A DNA stretch of 64,000 bases from Owenia fusiformis (lineage: Eukaryota; Annelida; Polychaeta; Sabellida; Oweniidae): the NCBI GenBank assembly GCA_903813345.2, contig CAIIXF020000004.1, forward strand, positions 30,319,985-30,383,984, written 5' to 3'. A program made the position numbers and the translations under genes. This document shows positions 53,147-64,000 of the stretch, in pieces. The stretch's first letter is position 1, and each line of letters opens with the position of its first letter. The notes under the pieces are model-generated. The model was not told where the DNA came from. It was given only the letters and a program-made list of their open reading frames with translations, and made no database searches.

Positions 53147-56100
53147 ATGAATTCTCTAACTTTGTTAGTTTGCATATTTGCTGTTGCAGTCATCCCAGAA
53201 TTTGTCAGTGGAGGGGGTAAGCGTTTTCTTGTATTTCAATTTAGGTGTTTATTGATTTATTAGAGAGCTTTCGATATAAGTTTTAAGGCAAACTTAAACT
53301 GCAACATTAACTTTCAAATGACGCAAACACCACTGGGGAGGAAGGTTTCTCATAAAAAACATTTCATTGGAAAAAATCCCTCGTTTCCTATTCAAGGAAA
53401 TTGATTTGTGAATATAATTTTCAAATCATTTCCCACTTTTGCTGTTACAAACAAACTGTATTATTGAGTCTAGAAGACTACATACATACGATAGAAAAAT
53501 ATAAAGATCTGGATATCAACACTTACACAAAAATTGACACACAAAATATTCGTATTTTTAACCAAGAAACTCGTAATATCGTAATGTGAAAGGGCTGACA
53601 CAATATCAAAAACAAATATAATCCATTTCTTCAATAAGTATTTTAATTCATTTTACAGACCAATAACCAAAACTGGCGATTATGATACGATAATCTAACT
53701 CGTCAATAAGCTCTAATATGATCTTGTCATTTCACTGTATTCATAAAAGTCATAAATAATTTGGAATGCAGATATGAAAATCAAAAGTGCCTGAATCTAC
53801 CAGTAAATTATATGCCTTGCTTGATTTTTTAACATATACTTTTTTTGATGTTCTAGATAATTGTACACCTATAGGAGGAACCTGCCGTCAATGGTGCGTG
53901 TATCGTCAATTTTCTTTTTATAATTTATGCCCTAATCCTTCGGACTTGTGAGTGTTTTGCCATATATTGAGAAAGATACCAAGTTTAAAATATTTTTCCA
54001 GCATCCACCAATGGTTTTACTTTTGACTTTTGTAAACAAAAATATTGAGTGGCGAATGGACTCTAAGATATTCGCTTTGTATGAGAATGAAGAGTCGTTA
54101 GATAAATGTATTGAAGAGACTATGGCAGAGGTAATCCTAAATACTATTCCTTACTAATACTTATCTCTCCAACTCACTTTAAAAAGGAGAAATTATTTTT
54201 ATTATTAAAAAGGAATATTAAAGGCAGAATCAGATCTATAGGGGGTGACAAAATTACAAGAAACGTGCATAATTGACCTACCAATCTATTCCTTACAATA
54301 TCAAATACAATATCTCCCAAAAGATTCAAAATATGTTATAAATTGGTGAAGTTATTAATAATTCAAAGTGCAAAAATGGGTGAAAAATGTTTAAATTCTC
54401 CCAAATAATAAGAATGGTGACCATTCTTAAAGAAGCGGTTTTTGCCTTCGAGCACTTCTGGAGGATACAAAATTTTGGCTAATTTGTTGCAAATTTTGTC
54501 AAAAGCTGACAAAATTAGTCAGTGATTCACTGGTTTTCTATCATTAAACGTCTTCTCGAATCAAGATAACAGACTAAGTTTGACTTATTAGATACCCTTC
54601 TTCAAATTTCGCTCAATTGTAGGGTCATAAAATCAAATTCAGTCATATATTTAGTTCAAATATGATAAAATCGCTCAGAAAATTGGCCTGGGCGATTCTG
54701 ACATAAAATTGTTCCAATGCATCCTTTATCATGCAAAATATTGCAAAGTAATTCAACGCTTGCTCATAGTAGTTTGCACGTCTTCAAATAATGACAATTC
54801 AGGCAACGATTTTTAGTTGATTCTCCGTCATAGTACTTGTCTAAAGTCCCCATATCTGCTCTCTTACTGGTATACTTGGACACATTTTCCACTGTTTTGT
54901 CCCCAGTCAAATTACACCCTCTCGCCGATTTATAATAGCCATTTCCCAGAACCCGGGAATCAGAATCGCTTATGTTTGCCATATACTGAACATGTTGAAA
55001 TATGTACTGTAATATCTGTATTGCCTGCTACGCGTAATGGTCACGTGACTAGCGCGATACAGGAAAAATGGGGAATTTAGAAACAACAATTTTTGGCCAC
55101 TTTTGTTGCAAATTTCAGGTATCTGTAAGTGTTCGTGGTATAAAATATCATCCCCAGACTTAAATGAACATCCAAACTCCATATTTTATTAAGTTTTGGA
55201 GCCTTTTTTACTCTTAAATTAATATCTTTAAGTTAAGAACAAAATAAATTTTATGTTAGGATTTCTCCAAGAAATATGTATGCAAAATGTAGTGACTTAA
55301 CTCTAAAAAGTGAAACAATTAGAGTAAATATATAGACTTTGGACTTGTATTGTCCCGGTTACTATGTTTGATTTATATTATTATAGGTGTTGCAAAGCGG
55401 CTTGTTCTTATTTCTGATGGAACGACACGCCCTTCTGACAAAAAGAGTGAAACGCTGAGGCAGGCCGATGAATTACGGAAAATGGGTGTAAGGATCGTGG
55501 TGATGTCATTGGTTAACTCCTATAAACCTGAGTCTGATATTGAAAAGGAAATCGAGTTTAATCAGATCACGGGTGGTCGAGGTTTTAACATCATCGATAC
55601 AAATAAGTAAATATGATCTTATAACAATCAAATATAAGTTTAGACTAGTCAAGGGGTTTGCTTTCTCAAGTTTGGAAACAAAATATATAGTTCTGCTGGA
55701 CACTTATAAAAATTTCGCAAGGGTTCCATGTGCATGTATTAGTTTGATTGTAAAACTATGAGCAAACCAATTAAGAAATTGTTAGACATTTAATATTTTA
55801 GTAGACAAATTATTCCCCGATCGACTTCTCTTTCCGTTTTTTAAATTTTAGAATGCTCTAATGTTTTTTAGCTTCGGTAGTTTACTGGGTCCCCAAGGTC
55901 CGTTGCCAAGCCTTATTAATGCAATATGCGCGAGGGAAGATGGTGAGCTGAATTTGAGGTTTTAAAATAGTAGTATAGTTTCTATTATACTAGCATAATT
56001 AACGTGAAAGAAGACTGCTTCAATTGGATGAATATATGGTTTTATTGTTTTCACATATGCATGGCAGAAAATTGTGAGTTTCCAATGCATGAATTTGAAG

Positions 56101-59100
56101 TTTTGATATACAAGGGACGATCCATATATTCTAATAAAATGTTCTCATTTTGTGATATTTTCATATATATCTTTCTCATCTTTTCAGAATATAGAAGGTC
56201 AATTACACATACAATGCTAAAATACTTTAGCTATATCTTAAAATAATTTTAAAATAAGGTTGCCATGGTAACGCGTATTTAGGGCAGGTAGGTCGGTTAA
56301 ATTGTAACGTATGAAAATTAAAACAGATAAGCTGGGTATTTCAATCTTTCCTCGGTACCTATTTCAAGCAGATCAAACACATCTTCAGGTCATTGTCAAC
56401 TTTTCTTTGAACTGTACGTTCCATATCCCGTGTCGCCCCTGTTTGCTAATTTCCGCAATGTGATAGTTCTCTCTTCATAAATTGCATCTCAAATCACCTT
56501 AATTTTAGTGTTTTTCTCTGTCTGCAAGCTCTTCATAAAACCAGATTGTAGATGATCTTCAACAGTGACCCTGCCTTCCTTGAATAATTTACAATACTAC
56601 CTATAGATTCTTGGAGCAGATATGCTTGCCCATACACTCTATGAGTCCATGTATGTCTGACCTACGGCCCTCGGGCAGATATATTATATTGACCTCGGGA
56701 TAATATCCTGAACCTCATATAGGATAATCTCTATATATGGATCGGATATGATTTTAGTGGCGCATAGCAAAATAATCTTGTGCTGTTGTCCCCATATATA
56801 TTTAGTATCCATAGGATAAATTTTTACATATTCTAATAACTACTAAGGATATTTTAAACTCATTATGTCTGGTGAATATAGGTACTGGCAATACAGTTAA
56901 CCCGGCTGGTGTTACAACTACACAAGCACCTATTATTACCAACCCTCCTGTGATTATAACTACACAAGCACCTTTTATTACTAACCCTCCTGCGAATACT
57001 ATTAATCCGTTCCAAACAACTACTGTGCGTGGCGACCCTCATGTTTCTTGCGTGCTACCTTCCGGTGACCGTATCTGCTTTGACGCATATGGAGACCCTG
57101 GGAAAACATATCTGTTCTTTGATGATAAACTTAGTCGTAAGTAGGAATTTATGAAATCATTTCTAAAAAAAGATAAAAGTTGACTCCAGGTTTACGATCA
57201 CTCAATAGAGATAAACAAGTATATTCGATGTTTCCTCATGCAGTAGCTCAAGTGAAATTCAAGAGGAATTTTAGGTAAGGTGTTCAATGTTCACGCAATG
57301 TACAATAATTACACTGAACTCTTCTCGAATCTAAAATATATTCGTCATGTAACATAAATTTTCGAAAAAATAAATAATACATTGCTTCTCAAATCTAGGG
57401 ACCGAAGTCCACCATAAGTTAAATGCGTTTATCGAAAAAGTAAATAATTCGCTGTTTACATTCTCTCTTTAAGGAACGAAGGTGTTGGCAACATTTGTTT
57501 CTGTTGAGGCGTCTACATCCAGTAAAGACTTGCTGTTCGTAGATACGGTGTATATTCAAAGCCAGAGTGTCAACATCATTGCGACCATCTCTGGCACCTC
57601 CATTCTGGATCACGAGACTGGTCGAGAACCAAAGCTTTCATGGATGAAATCGCATAAGTCTAAACATACTTTCGGGAATGTAAAGGCAGAAATCGAAAAC
57701 AGGTGAGAAGAAAATATGCAAGCATGAGTGCCATGAGTATAAAGACCAAAAGGAGCCAAGTTTATGGCAGAAACACTTCACCATTTGTTTTCATTTTTCA
57801 TACTTGATTGAATTTTTCAGGTATTTATGGATTGAGAGTCCTGAATTTGGCAGAGTTGCCGTTATGAAGTACAACAACCATCTTGATTTTGACCTTGCCT
57901 ATGATAAGTCCGTCGTTGCTGGTGGTTTTGTAGGTAAATACAAATTTCCATTTCAAGTGTCGATTAATTTTCTTTCACTCTACGGTCAAGAAAAAATTAA
58001 CCAAATGTTTTTGCAACAACAATTTTTTTTCATTTCCCAATGATTCATCAGAATCCACTAAAAGCTTGATAGTACCGTCTAGATATTAAAATGTATCTTT
58101 CTATGACTGGATAAAACACGTTCTTAATGTAGAGTGCAGTGTTTACCTGACTTTTCAAGGGCAAGTAGTAGAACTGATAGTGAATACAAGGTTTGCTTTA
58201 AGTGAGAAAATACAATATAATATAATATAACATAATATAATATAATATAGCTGTGTTGTCCAGATTGTTTCACTTCAGATTACAAATCCATTAAGGAGCG
58301 TATTTTCGGCCATCCTCTTACACCCAAATGCATCAGACTTTGGTACGCCTTAATTATTTAATTACATGTATAATTGACCTAAATAATAATAAAGAAACAT
58401 GAATATAATTTTCTATTGAGGTTACTTGGTGGATCTGAAAACTACATTGAATATTGTTTCTTAGTTTTGGGTAATCGTTTTGAACATTGATGGTATTCCA
58501 TTAGACTTGTCTCTTGTTGTGTTTAATAACACGCTTAAGCTTTCGCTGCTTATCACTTATGCTAACATATGCTGTTCTCTTTCAGGAGATATCTGTTCCT
58601 CCGCTTTTACCAAGGCCAGCATGCCAACCAACAAGCCATTGAAGTTTAACAGCAAACACTTCTTTACGGGAAATCATGAAATTAAAAATGGAGTCCTTAC
58701 TGCAAATGGTGTCAGCGTTGATCTCACCATGAGAAAAGGTGTGTAAAGATATTTGTCACTCTTAGTATTGATGAGAGTAAGGTCGAATATATTAATCTCA
58801 TTGCTTTGTTTTGCGTGCTACATGTCACTTATTGCCAAACTAACCTTATTGTAAGCACTATTGGTCATATTTTATTCATAAACTATATTGTTTAATAAAT
58901 TCAATCAGTTTTTATGAAGTAGTGTGTGGGTTAGTATAAATACCAGGGGCGAAACCAGCTTTCGGTCAGAGGGGGGGGGGGGGGGGGGTGCGATCGCCCA
59001 AAAATGTCGAATTTCAGTCGAGGGGGTGTGATTGTGGCATAAACAAGCCAAAAAATTAAGATTTATCTTGAATTTTACAAAAATTGATGCAACTTCCTTC

Positions 59101-59802
59101 GGAAATAAGGCTAGAAGCTTCTAATAAAATGCATTTTAAAGCTCTTTTCTTCCTCTATCTCATGGTTATATATATATTTTTTTTGGGGGGGGGGGGGGGT
59201 TGGGGTGCGATCGCACCCATCGCGCCCCCTGGCTACGCCTATGAATGTTGTTTGACAACTCATTTTGATTATGTAAGTGTAATAAATATCTTATGAATAT
59301 CTATATTAGACGTGTATACTGATGTTTTTAACGTTTTTATACTTAACTATTTTTATATTTAGTATTGAATACATTGTTAAACTTATTTTTTTATTCATAG
59401 AATTTATTTTTCAAAAACATTATTATAAAGTACATAAACAGTCATTATACACTTGTAGTGGCTTTGCCGAAGGCATTATCAGCCACTTGAATTTGAAACT
59501 TACGTTGATATATTTGTTACATTTAATTATAAATATTACACGGTTGTTCGATATGCCTTTTCCTCAGGATATGATATTGTCAGGCGTACTCTTAAGGATA
59601 TCACAACGCATCGTCTGACATATTTTATCCTCATTATGATATCACAAGCAACTGTCTTATCTACATGTATTTTATGATGGGTATTTTTTGTTTAGGATGC
59701 TACAAACCAGTGTCTGATACATCTAAAGAAGGCATAAACAGAATCCTCGAAGATTACTTAACAGACGACGATGATCTGGAAATAATGTTCCAAGCCATTT
59801 AA
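53147..59802 (+). CDS. Secreted VWA-ITIH C-terminal-like protein (locus B)
   Basis: Exons with matched phases: 53147-53216 (signal peptide, phase 1), 55387-55606 (1-2), 55872-55942 (2-1), 56882-57136 (1-1), 57474-57702 (1-2), 57821-57933 (2-1), 58586-58738 (1-1), 59696-59802 (stop). Skipping the relic exon at 53857 keeps frame and gives ~405 residues. First comes the second half of a von Willebrand A domain (KRLVLISDGTTRPS, LRKMGVRIVVMSL, FGSLLGPQGPLPSLI). Next is a Thr/Pro repeat linker (TTTQAPIITNPP). Then comes a region like the ITIH C-terminus (VRGDPHVSC, ICFDAYGDPGKTYLFFDD, YLWIESPEFGRVAVM). The VWA first half with the DxSxS metal site is not found, so metal binding is doubtful. Vertebrate ITIH proteins bind hyaluronan matrix; here the role is unknown. 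All junctions agree in phase, so the chain from 55387 on is well supported. Confidence 0.75.
53857..53947 (+). pseudogene. Broken defensin-like cysteine exon of locus B
   Basis: Paralogue of 44635-44727. It keeps the first four cysteines (C-x6-C-x3-C-x10-C) but a 5-base net loss removes the final CC pair. It moves the donor (CTT|GTGAGT) to phase 2, which does not fit the next known exon (phase 1). Unless an unseen exon follows, including it would break the frame. Confidence 0.65.
55243..55372 (+). repeat. Copy of the 47.5/48.3-kb repeat arm just before the VWA exon
   Basis: TTTTATGTTAGGATTTCTCC, GCAAAATGTAGTGACTTAAC, GAGTAAATATATAGACTTTGG and CCGGTTACTA match the arms at 47461-47650 and 48277-49312. 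It ends 14 bases before the acceptor of the VWA exon. Confidence 0.7.
58208..58250 (+). repeat. (TATAA)n microsatellite
   Basis: ATACAATATAATATAATATA and on to about 58250, in an intron of the VWA-ITIH gene. Confidence 0.85.
58945..59245 (-). mobile_element. GGCTACGCC-ended dispersed element with long G-runs
   Basis: Inverse relative of 29578-29800: GCAACTTCCTTC..., AGAAGCTTCTAATAAAATGC, and CCTGGCTACGCCTATG at the end. A related module (GAGGG...TGCGATCGCCCAAAAATGTCG) lies before it. G-runs of ~18 (58972-58989) and ~14 bases (59185-59198) are probably unstable. It lies in the last intron of the VWA-ITIH gene. Confidence 0.7.
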
Positions 59803-59979
59803 ACGCAAGGCAAAAAAAGACTCTGCCAGTGATTAGCACTCCGAGAAATCTCGTCTCACAGTCAGGATATACTAGAATTTGTAATAAGTATTTATTTGAT
59901 ATAAACTGCATATTCAGTGAAACTCAAGACTCATTTTGAGCAGCCTCGTATTGCTAAAAGAAGTATCTATAGTAATAGC

Positions 59980-60440
59980 GACAAGCCCCTATCCGGCTTG
60001 CTATTGCAATTATCGTCACTGTAATGGCGCACGATATAAAATTATATACGCACAATAGTCGAGTCATAGAAATTTGTGCAGGATATTTAGGCTGGTTGGA
60101 ATCCAATAACAATAAGGATATACTTGATATTCTACCGTGTACTGAGATTTCTCGGGATAAACTAGAAACGACTAGATGTTTTTCAAAATAATATTGAGAG
60201 AAAAGCTTTTGTTATAGTACTCAAATATATATCATTATTGTATTTGACGACGCCCAATTTGGGCTGAACAGAGAAATATTTAACTCGTAACTATGACGAC
60301 GACCAACTTGGTCTGATTACGTGTGTTTAAAACACTGTATTTGTACTAGGACCAGTCCTGTTACTTTTGGAACACCCTGTATAACTAAGCGCTATTATGA
60401 CGACAAAACCCAAATCGGGTTGCTATTGCAATTAGCACCA
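59980..60440 (+). repeat. Recurring short-hairpin units downstream of the VWA-ITIH gene
   Basis: Palindromic words CAAGCCCCTATCCGGCTTG, GCCCAATTTGGGC, ACCAACTTGGT and ACCCAAATCGGGT occur at 59988, 60251, 60307 and 60409. The last three directly follow ACGAC, the first follows a similar GCGA. TTGCTATTGCAATTA follows the first and last. An old tandem or a decayed element. Confidence 0.55.
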
Positions 60441-60782
60441 CGGCGATAGTACAAAATGATACAGATACCATTGTCGAACTTTTAATTCATGGACAATCAA
60501 TGCATAAGATATATAATCAAACTGGTGTTGGTGTAGCGTTGCTCGAAACGAACAGGAATAAATGTGGCGTTTGTATACCAGACACAGCGTAGCGCCTGCC
60601 CCATACCATCTGTCTCCCTGCGTCTGGTATACAATTCCTCTATAAAAGACTGAACATATTTGTTGATATTGGTTTATTATATGATATTATAATAGATATA
60701 TTTCTTCCCATGGGATAATGGACACTGAAGTTCTATGTTGTCTTATATTGTGTCGTCACTCAATGGAGATACAATACTATAA

Positions 60783-60971
60783 GTTATTAAATGATTTGAA
60801 GTGCAATACAGGATATATTCTGCTCGAGAAATTCTATATTGGAACGAGTCGAAGTCGAGTGCCAATACAGATTATCGAGAAATTCTGTATTTGAACGAGA
60901 TGAAGTCGAGTGCCAATACAGAATATCGAGACAGAATATATCCTGTATTGCACTTCAAATCATTCAATAAC
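60783..60971. repeat. Palindromic MITE with internal direct repeat
   Basis: Arms GTTATT(A/G)AATGATTTGAA / inverse at 60971, extending through TGCAATACAGGATATATTCTG. Inside, GAGAAATTCT(A/G)TATT and GAAGTCGAGTGCCAATACAG occur twice in tandem. Confidence 0.8.
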
Positions 60972-61005
60972 ATTTTTATCGTGTGATCTTACGTCAGTAC
61001 ATTTT

Positions 61006-61146
61006 ATGCCTGGGTCACATTTGCTCCGATCCATCGGCCGGCGCCCGGCCGATTGAGTGTTTTGCTCAATATTATATTCAATTTTGAAAAAAACACTCAA
61101 TCGGCCGGGCGCCGTAGTGAAAATCGGAGCAAATGTGACCAAGGTA
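61006..61146. repeat. ATGCCTGG(A/G)TCAC palindromic MITE
   Basis: ~140 bases. TGCCTGGGTCACATTTGCTC...GGCCGGCGCCCGGCCGATTGAG is inverted at the other end. Further copies at 62702-62844 and 62845-62963, half copy at 39731. Confidence 0.85.
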
Positions 61147-61151
61147 TTACT

Positions 61152-61484
61152 TACACTCCCCTCCATAAGTTTGGCAACCTTTTTTCCCCCATTGAACTAC
61201 GTGTTAAAGCCTCTTTAGCTTTGAATTTTTATTTACTTAACCTGCGATGAAAATACGAAAAATTTTCAAAAATTCATCAAATTTATCATCAATTTTCGAC
61301 CTATTGTAATTCAGGAAAAGAATTGAGAAAATTTGGAGGTATTGGAAATAAAGTCAAGTTACGTTTCCATCAATATTATAAGTTATTTCATCGCCGGTTA
61401 AGTAAATAAAAATTCAAACGTAAAGAGGCTTTAACACGTAGTTCAATGGGGAAAAAGGTTGCCAAACTTATGGAGGGGAGTGTA
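61152..61484. repeat. MITE with ~100-base inverted repeats (TACACTCCCCTCC)
   Basis: TACACTCCCCTCCATAAGTT... through TTTATTTACTTAACC is mirrored at the right end with few changes. It abuts the previous MITE. The interior has no frame of note. Confidence 0.85.
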
Positions 61485-61952
61485 GGAGATAATCCCTAAG
61501 AAAATATTCTGTATTCTCAGTATTGGTATTGAGATAGACCCCTCCGTACCAATATTTTTTGTATTACTGTGGAGATGAACAATGGGGACAGTCTCAGTAG
61601 CAATACAGATTGGTACAGCTCAAGAACTGACCAATCAGAGGGCTTCATTTTACAAACCATACGATAAAAGGACGTCCAAAAGTAGATCCACCAAAAATGG
61701 TATTTCTTTCATCGAAAACAACATGCGTTATAATACGCTCATTATTTACCAGCATGGACAATCAAAAATGTGCCTATTTTAGGGAAAACACACGAGTATT
61801 ATATATGTGTCTTTATGTTCTCACTATAATTTTTTCTCGTTTTAACAATGTTTTCTTTTGGAATTCATCATTGCTCATTTACTCATAAGATTTGGTTATT
61901 TATCGGTCTCAATTTCGCTGAAAGCACGCACATTTTTATGTCATTAATGACA

Positions 61953-62640
61953 AGAATATGGTCTCGGGGTAGTTATCAGAAATTTACACCAAACAGGAAA
62001 TGAAAATACCATGCGGGTTTAACAATTTTTTGAACTAAGATAACAGAGTTCTGCTTTAACCTTCAATCAGTTTTACTACTCTAATGTATTATCTACATGA
62101 CCAGGATCACAATGGTCGTCATAGTCAAAACGAGCCCTCTGAAACTGTGACTGAAAAAGGTAAAAGTTAACATTTCCGAAAGGTCAACGAACAGAATATT
62201 TTGAAGTTTTCAGAAAATGTGCTCAATGTATTGCTTTAAATGATAGGAAGGGAAAAAGATTCATATTGTTATCATTTTTTCTCTATTTCTAGAAATAAAT
62301 TCAACTTTTCAAAGCTTCTATCATTTAAAGCTTATATGTTTCGCACATTTTCTGAAATATTTAACATATTCTATTCAGTGCACCTTTCCGAAAAGCTAAT
62401 TCTTAACTTTTTTCAGTGTCATTTTCAGAGGGCTGAAAAAGTTATTTCAGCATAGCAAGGGTCATTTTGACCATGACCATTGTGATCTTAGCCATATAAA
62501 TAATATATGGGTGGAGTACAACAGACTGAAGATCAAAGCAGAACTCTGCTATACTTCAAAAAAATTTAAAATCCACATGTTTTTTTTCATCTCCTGTTTG
62601 ATGTAAATTTCTGATAACTACCCCGAGACCTTAATAATGA
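61953..62640. mobile_element. Large imperfect palindrome, ~690 bases
   Basis: TGGTCTCGGGGTAGTTATCA, TTTACACCAAACAGGA, AGCAGAACTCTG/CAGAGTTCTGCT, AGGATCACAATGG and TCATTTAAAG/CTTTAAATGA are placed in mirror order. The arms are ~330 bases and diverged. No coding capacity. Confidence 0.75.
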
Positions 62641-62701
62641 ACTTATTGTAAATGCACAAATGATATAATTACATTTTCCAATGATTCTCATGGTGATGCT
62701 A

Positions 62702-62963
62702 ATGCCTGGATCACATCTTGCTCCGATTCATTGGCCGGCCCCCGGCCGATTGAGTATTTTGTTCAAAATTTAATACATTTTTGAACAAAATACTCAATCG
62801 TCCGGGCGCCGTAGTGCATATCGGAGCAAATGTGACCAAGGCATAATGCCTGGATCACATCTGCTCCGATTCATCGGCCGGCGCCCGGCCGATTGAGTAT
62901 TCTGTTCAATATTGTATTAAGTCTTGAACAAAATACTGAATTGCAAATGTGACCCAGGCATTA
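62702..62963. repeat. Two adjacent copies of the ATGCCTGG MITE
   Basis: 62702-62844 is complete. 62845-62963 follows with no spacer and lacks part of its right arm (CTGAATTGCAAATGTGAC). Confidence 0.85.
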
Positions 62964-63100
62964 TATTTTTGAAAAATAACATGGGATATTTGAAACAGCT
63001 AAACAATCTGAATTCTAGATGCTCATTGGCTTATTCATGGTCACATTATATGAAATGAATGATATATTCAATGTTACGATACATTATCTTCCAAACATAA

Positions 63101-63617
63101 ATAGTGGAGAGGTTAAGCTAACGATGTTTTTCACAACGTAACCGTGAACGCAAAGTACAAAAATTAACAAAGGAATGTATCGAGCGCTCATAGTTTTATG
63201 CGCGCTTAGTCTACTTCAGATACTCTTTCAGCTTCAGAGTTTCGGGTTTAGAACGGGAGATTTGAATATTTGACGTTGGGTCAGCGGGAACCATTTTACT
63301 CGTGTCTATTGAACACTATGCTGTCAATTTTGATTTCGATGCACAGTTGAATTCTTGCTGAACACGATGATGTATGTCATGCATGATTTAGCGCCAAAAA
63401 TCTTACGAAACGAGCTCATTTAAAATATGTATTAGAAAACCAGCTATAAAACCGCATCAATGACATACTATAGAATCATTACACGCTATGGTGTAGTCTA
63501 AACAAACACTGGATTTGAACGGCTATTTATATGAGAAGGCTACATGAATTTGTATGGTCGAGTGATACGTACAGGTTCAGTTTCGATTATATATGCAAAG
63601 CTTAACCTCTCCACTAT
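63101..63617. mobile_element. 517-base element with 18-base inverted ends
   Basis: ATAGTGGAGAGGTTAAGC at the left and its exact inverse at the right. The interior is non-coding, with a GCGCTCATAGTTTTATGCGC near-palindrome. Confidence 0.7.
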
Positions 63618-64000
63618 ATCTGCCCGCTGATGAAAATATAAGTTTTTACAAACCGGCTTTACGTATAACACGTCAAAGTATGGGATAAATAAATATATAT
63701 CACACCATGAAATGAACTTTGTAAAGAAAACCTTTACAATTATAAGATTACAATTATAAGAAGTTTGCTCAACTAAAACCCTATGTGATACGTTGTCAAT
63801 TTATTCAGTGAATGAGGCGTCTAGTAAGATGTGTCGAGGTGCGTGGTAACACTACCAGAATCAAGTCTAATGACATACTAGTAAATACTCTATGGAGATC
63901 GCCACATGGAAAATATTGCATATGAAATATCTAGCGAGTTGATTAATGTTCTTTATCCGATTGATACCAAATATATAAGGGGATAACGACACAAGATAAT
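63618..64000. other. Gene-free end of window
   Basis: No gene, repeat or motif that I can support. Confidence 0.5.

Larger units (their letters stand above)
52850..54720. repeat. Secreted-gene duplication, locus B block
   Basis: Counterpart of the 40.2-46.2 kb block: conserved promoter, exon 1, exon 2 and scattered intron text such as TTCACTGGTTTTCTA and TCAGAAAATTGGCCTGGGCG. Confidence 0.75.

Noticed and set aside
54764-55182. Overlapping frames on both strands before the VWA exon as the missing VWA half
   Set aside because: None has a DxSxS motif or the VWA strand-helix pattern, and the phases do not fit.

Overview
This window is animal nuclear DNA. It is AT-rich, its genes are split by GT-AG introns, it has a secreted-protein gene family with signal-peptide exons, and more than half of the recognisable sequence is mobile elements typical of invertebrates (Polinton, Ngaro-type DIRS, mariner, LINE and many hairpin MITEs). 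A marine invertebrate is the best guess. The species cannot be read from the sequence. Gene models below were built by matching open frames, splice signals and intron phase by eye. Every host gene is therefore a prediction.

Layout. 1-5.5 kb: right-hand part of a Polinton/Maverick, with protein-primed family B DNA polymerase (continuing off the left edge), a packaging-type ATPase with zinc fingers, and an integrase with a chromodomain, all on +. 5.7-6.0 kb: a 145-bp tandem repeat with a tRNA B-box-like word. 6.35-11.95 kb: an Ngaro-type retrotransposon on the minus strand with split direct repeats, two in-frame TAA codons and no tyrosine recombinase. It is interrupted by a 1.95-kb CACTG-ended DNA transposon. 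12.2-18.8 kb: 3' exons of a secreted PLAT-domain gene (+). 18.8-19.65 kb: a deleted mariner with ~210-bp inverted repeats.

21.5-39 kb: a segmental duplication. Each copy carries an intact minus-strand gene of the DUF3419/BtaA type (AdoMet-dependent 3-amino-3-carboxypropyl transferase, the betaine-lipid enzyme family). The two proteins differ at 29 of 347 positions. The copies have since collected different insertions: a 2.5-kb TIR element in copy 1; a foldback region and a decayed Ngaro-like RT in copy 2.

40.5-59.8 kb: two paralogous secreted-protein loci on +. They share the promoter, the signal-peptide exon and a cysteine-rich exon, then diverge. Locus A (40.6-52.3 kb) has an intact beta-defensin-like six-cysteine exon. 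Locus B (53.1-59.8 kb) has a broken version of that exon, followed by half a von Willebrand A domain and a C-terminal region like that of inter-alpha-trypsin inhibitor heavy chains. A Gly-rich exon in locus A resembles one in the PLAT gene at 12.2 kb, so the three loci look like products of exon duplication and shuffling. A 5'-truncated Jockey/CR1-like LINE sits in locus A's first intron. 59.8-64 kb holds no gene I can support, only a dense set of inverted-repeat elements.

The most interesting items are the defensin-like/VWA/ITIH/PLAT exon-shuffling family and the duplicated animal BtaA-like genes.
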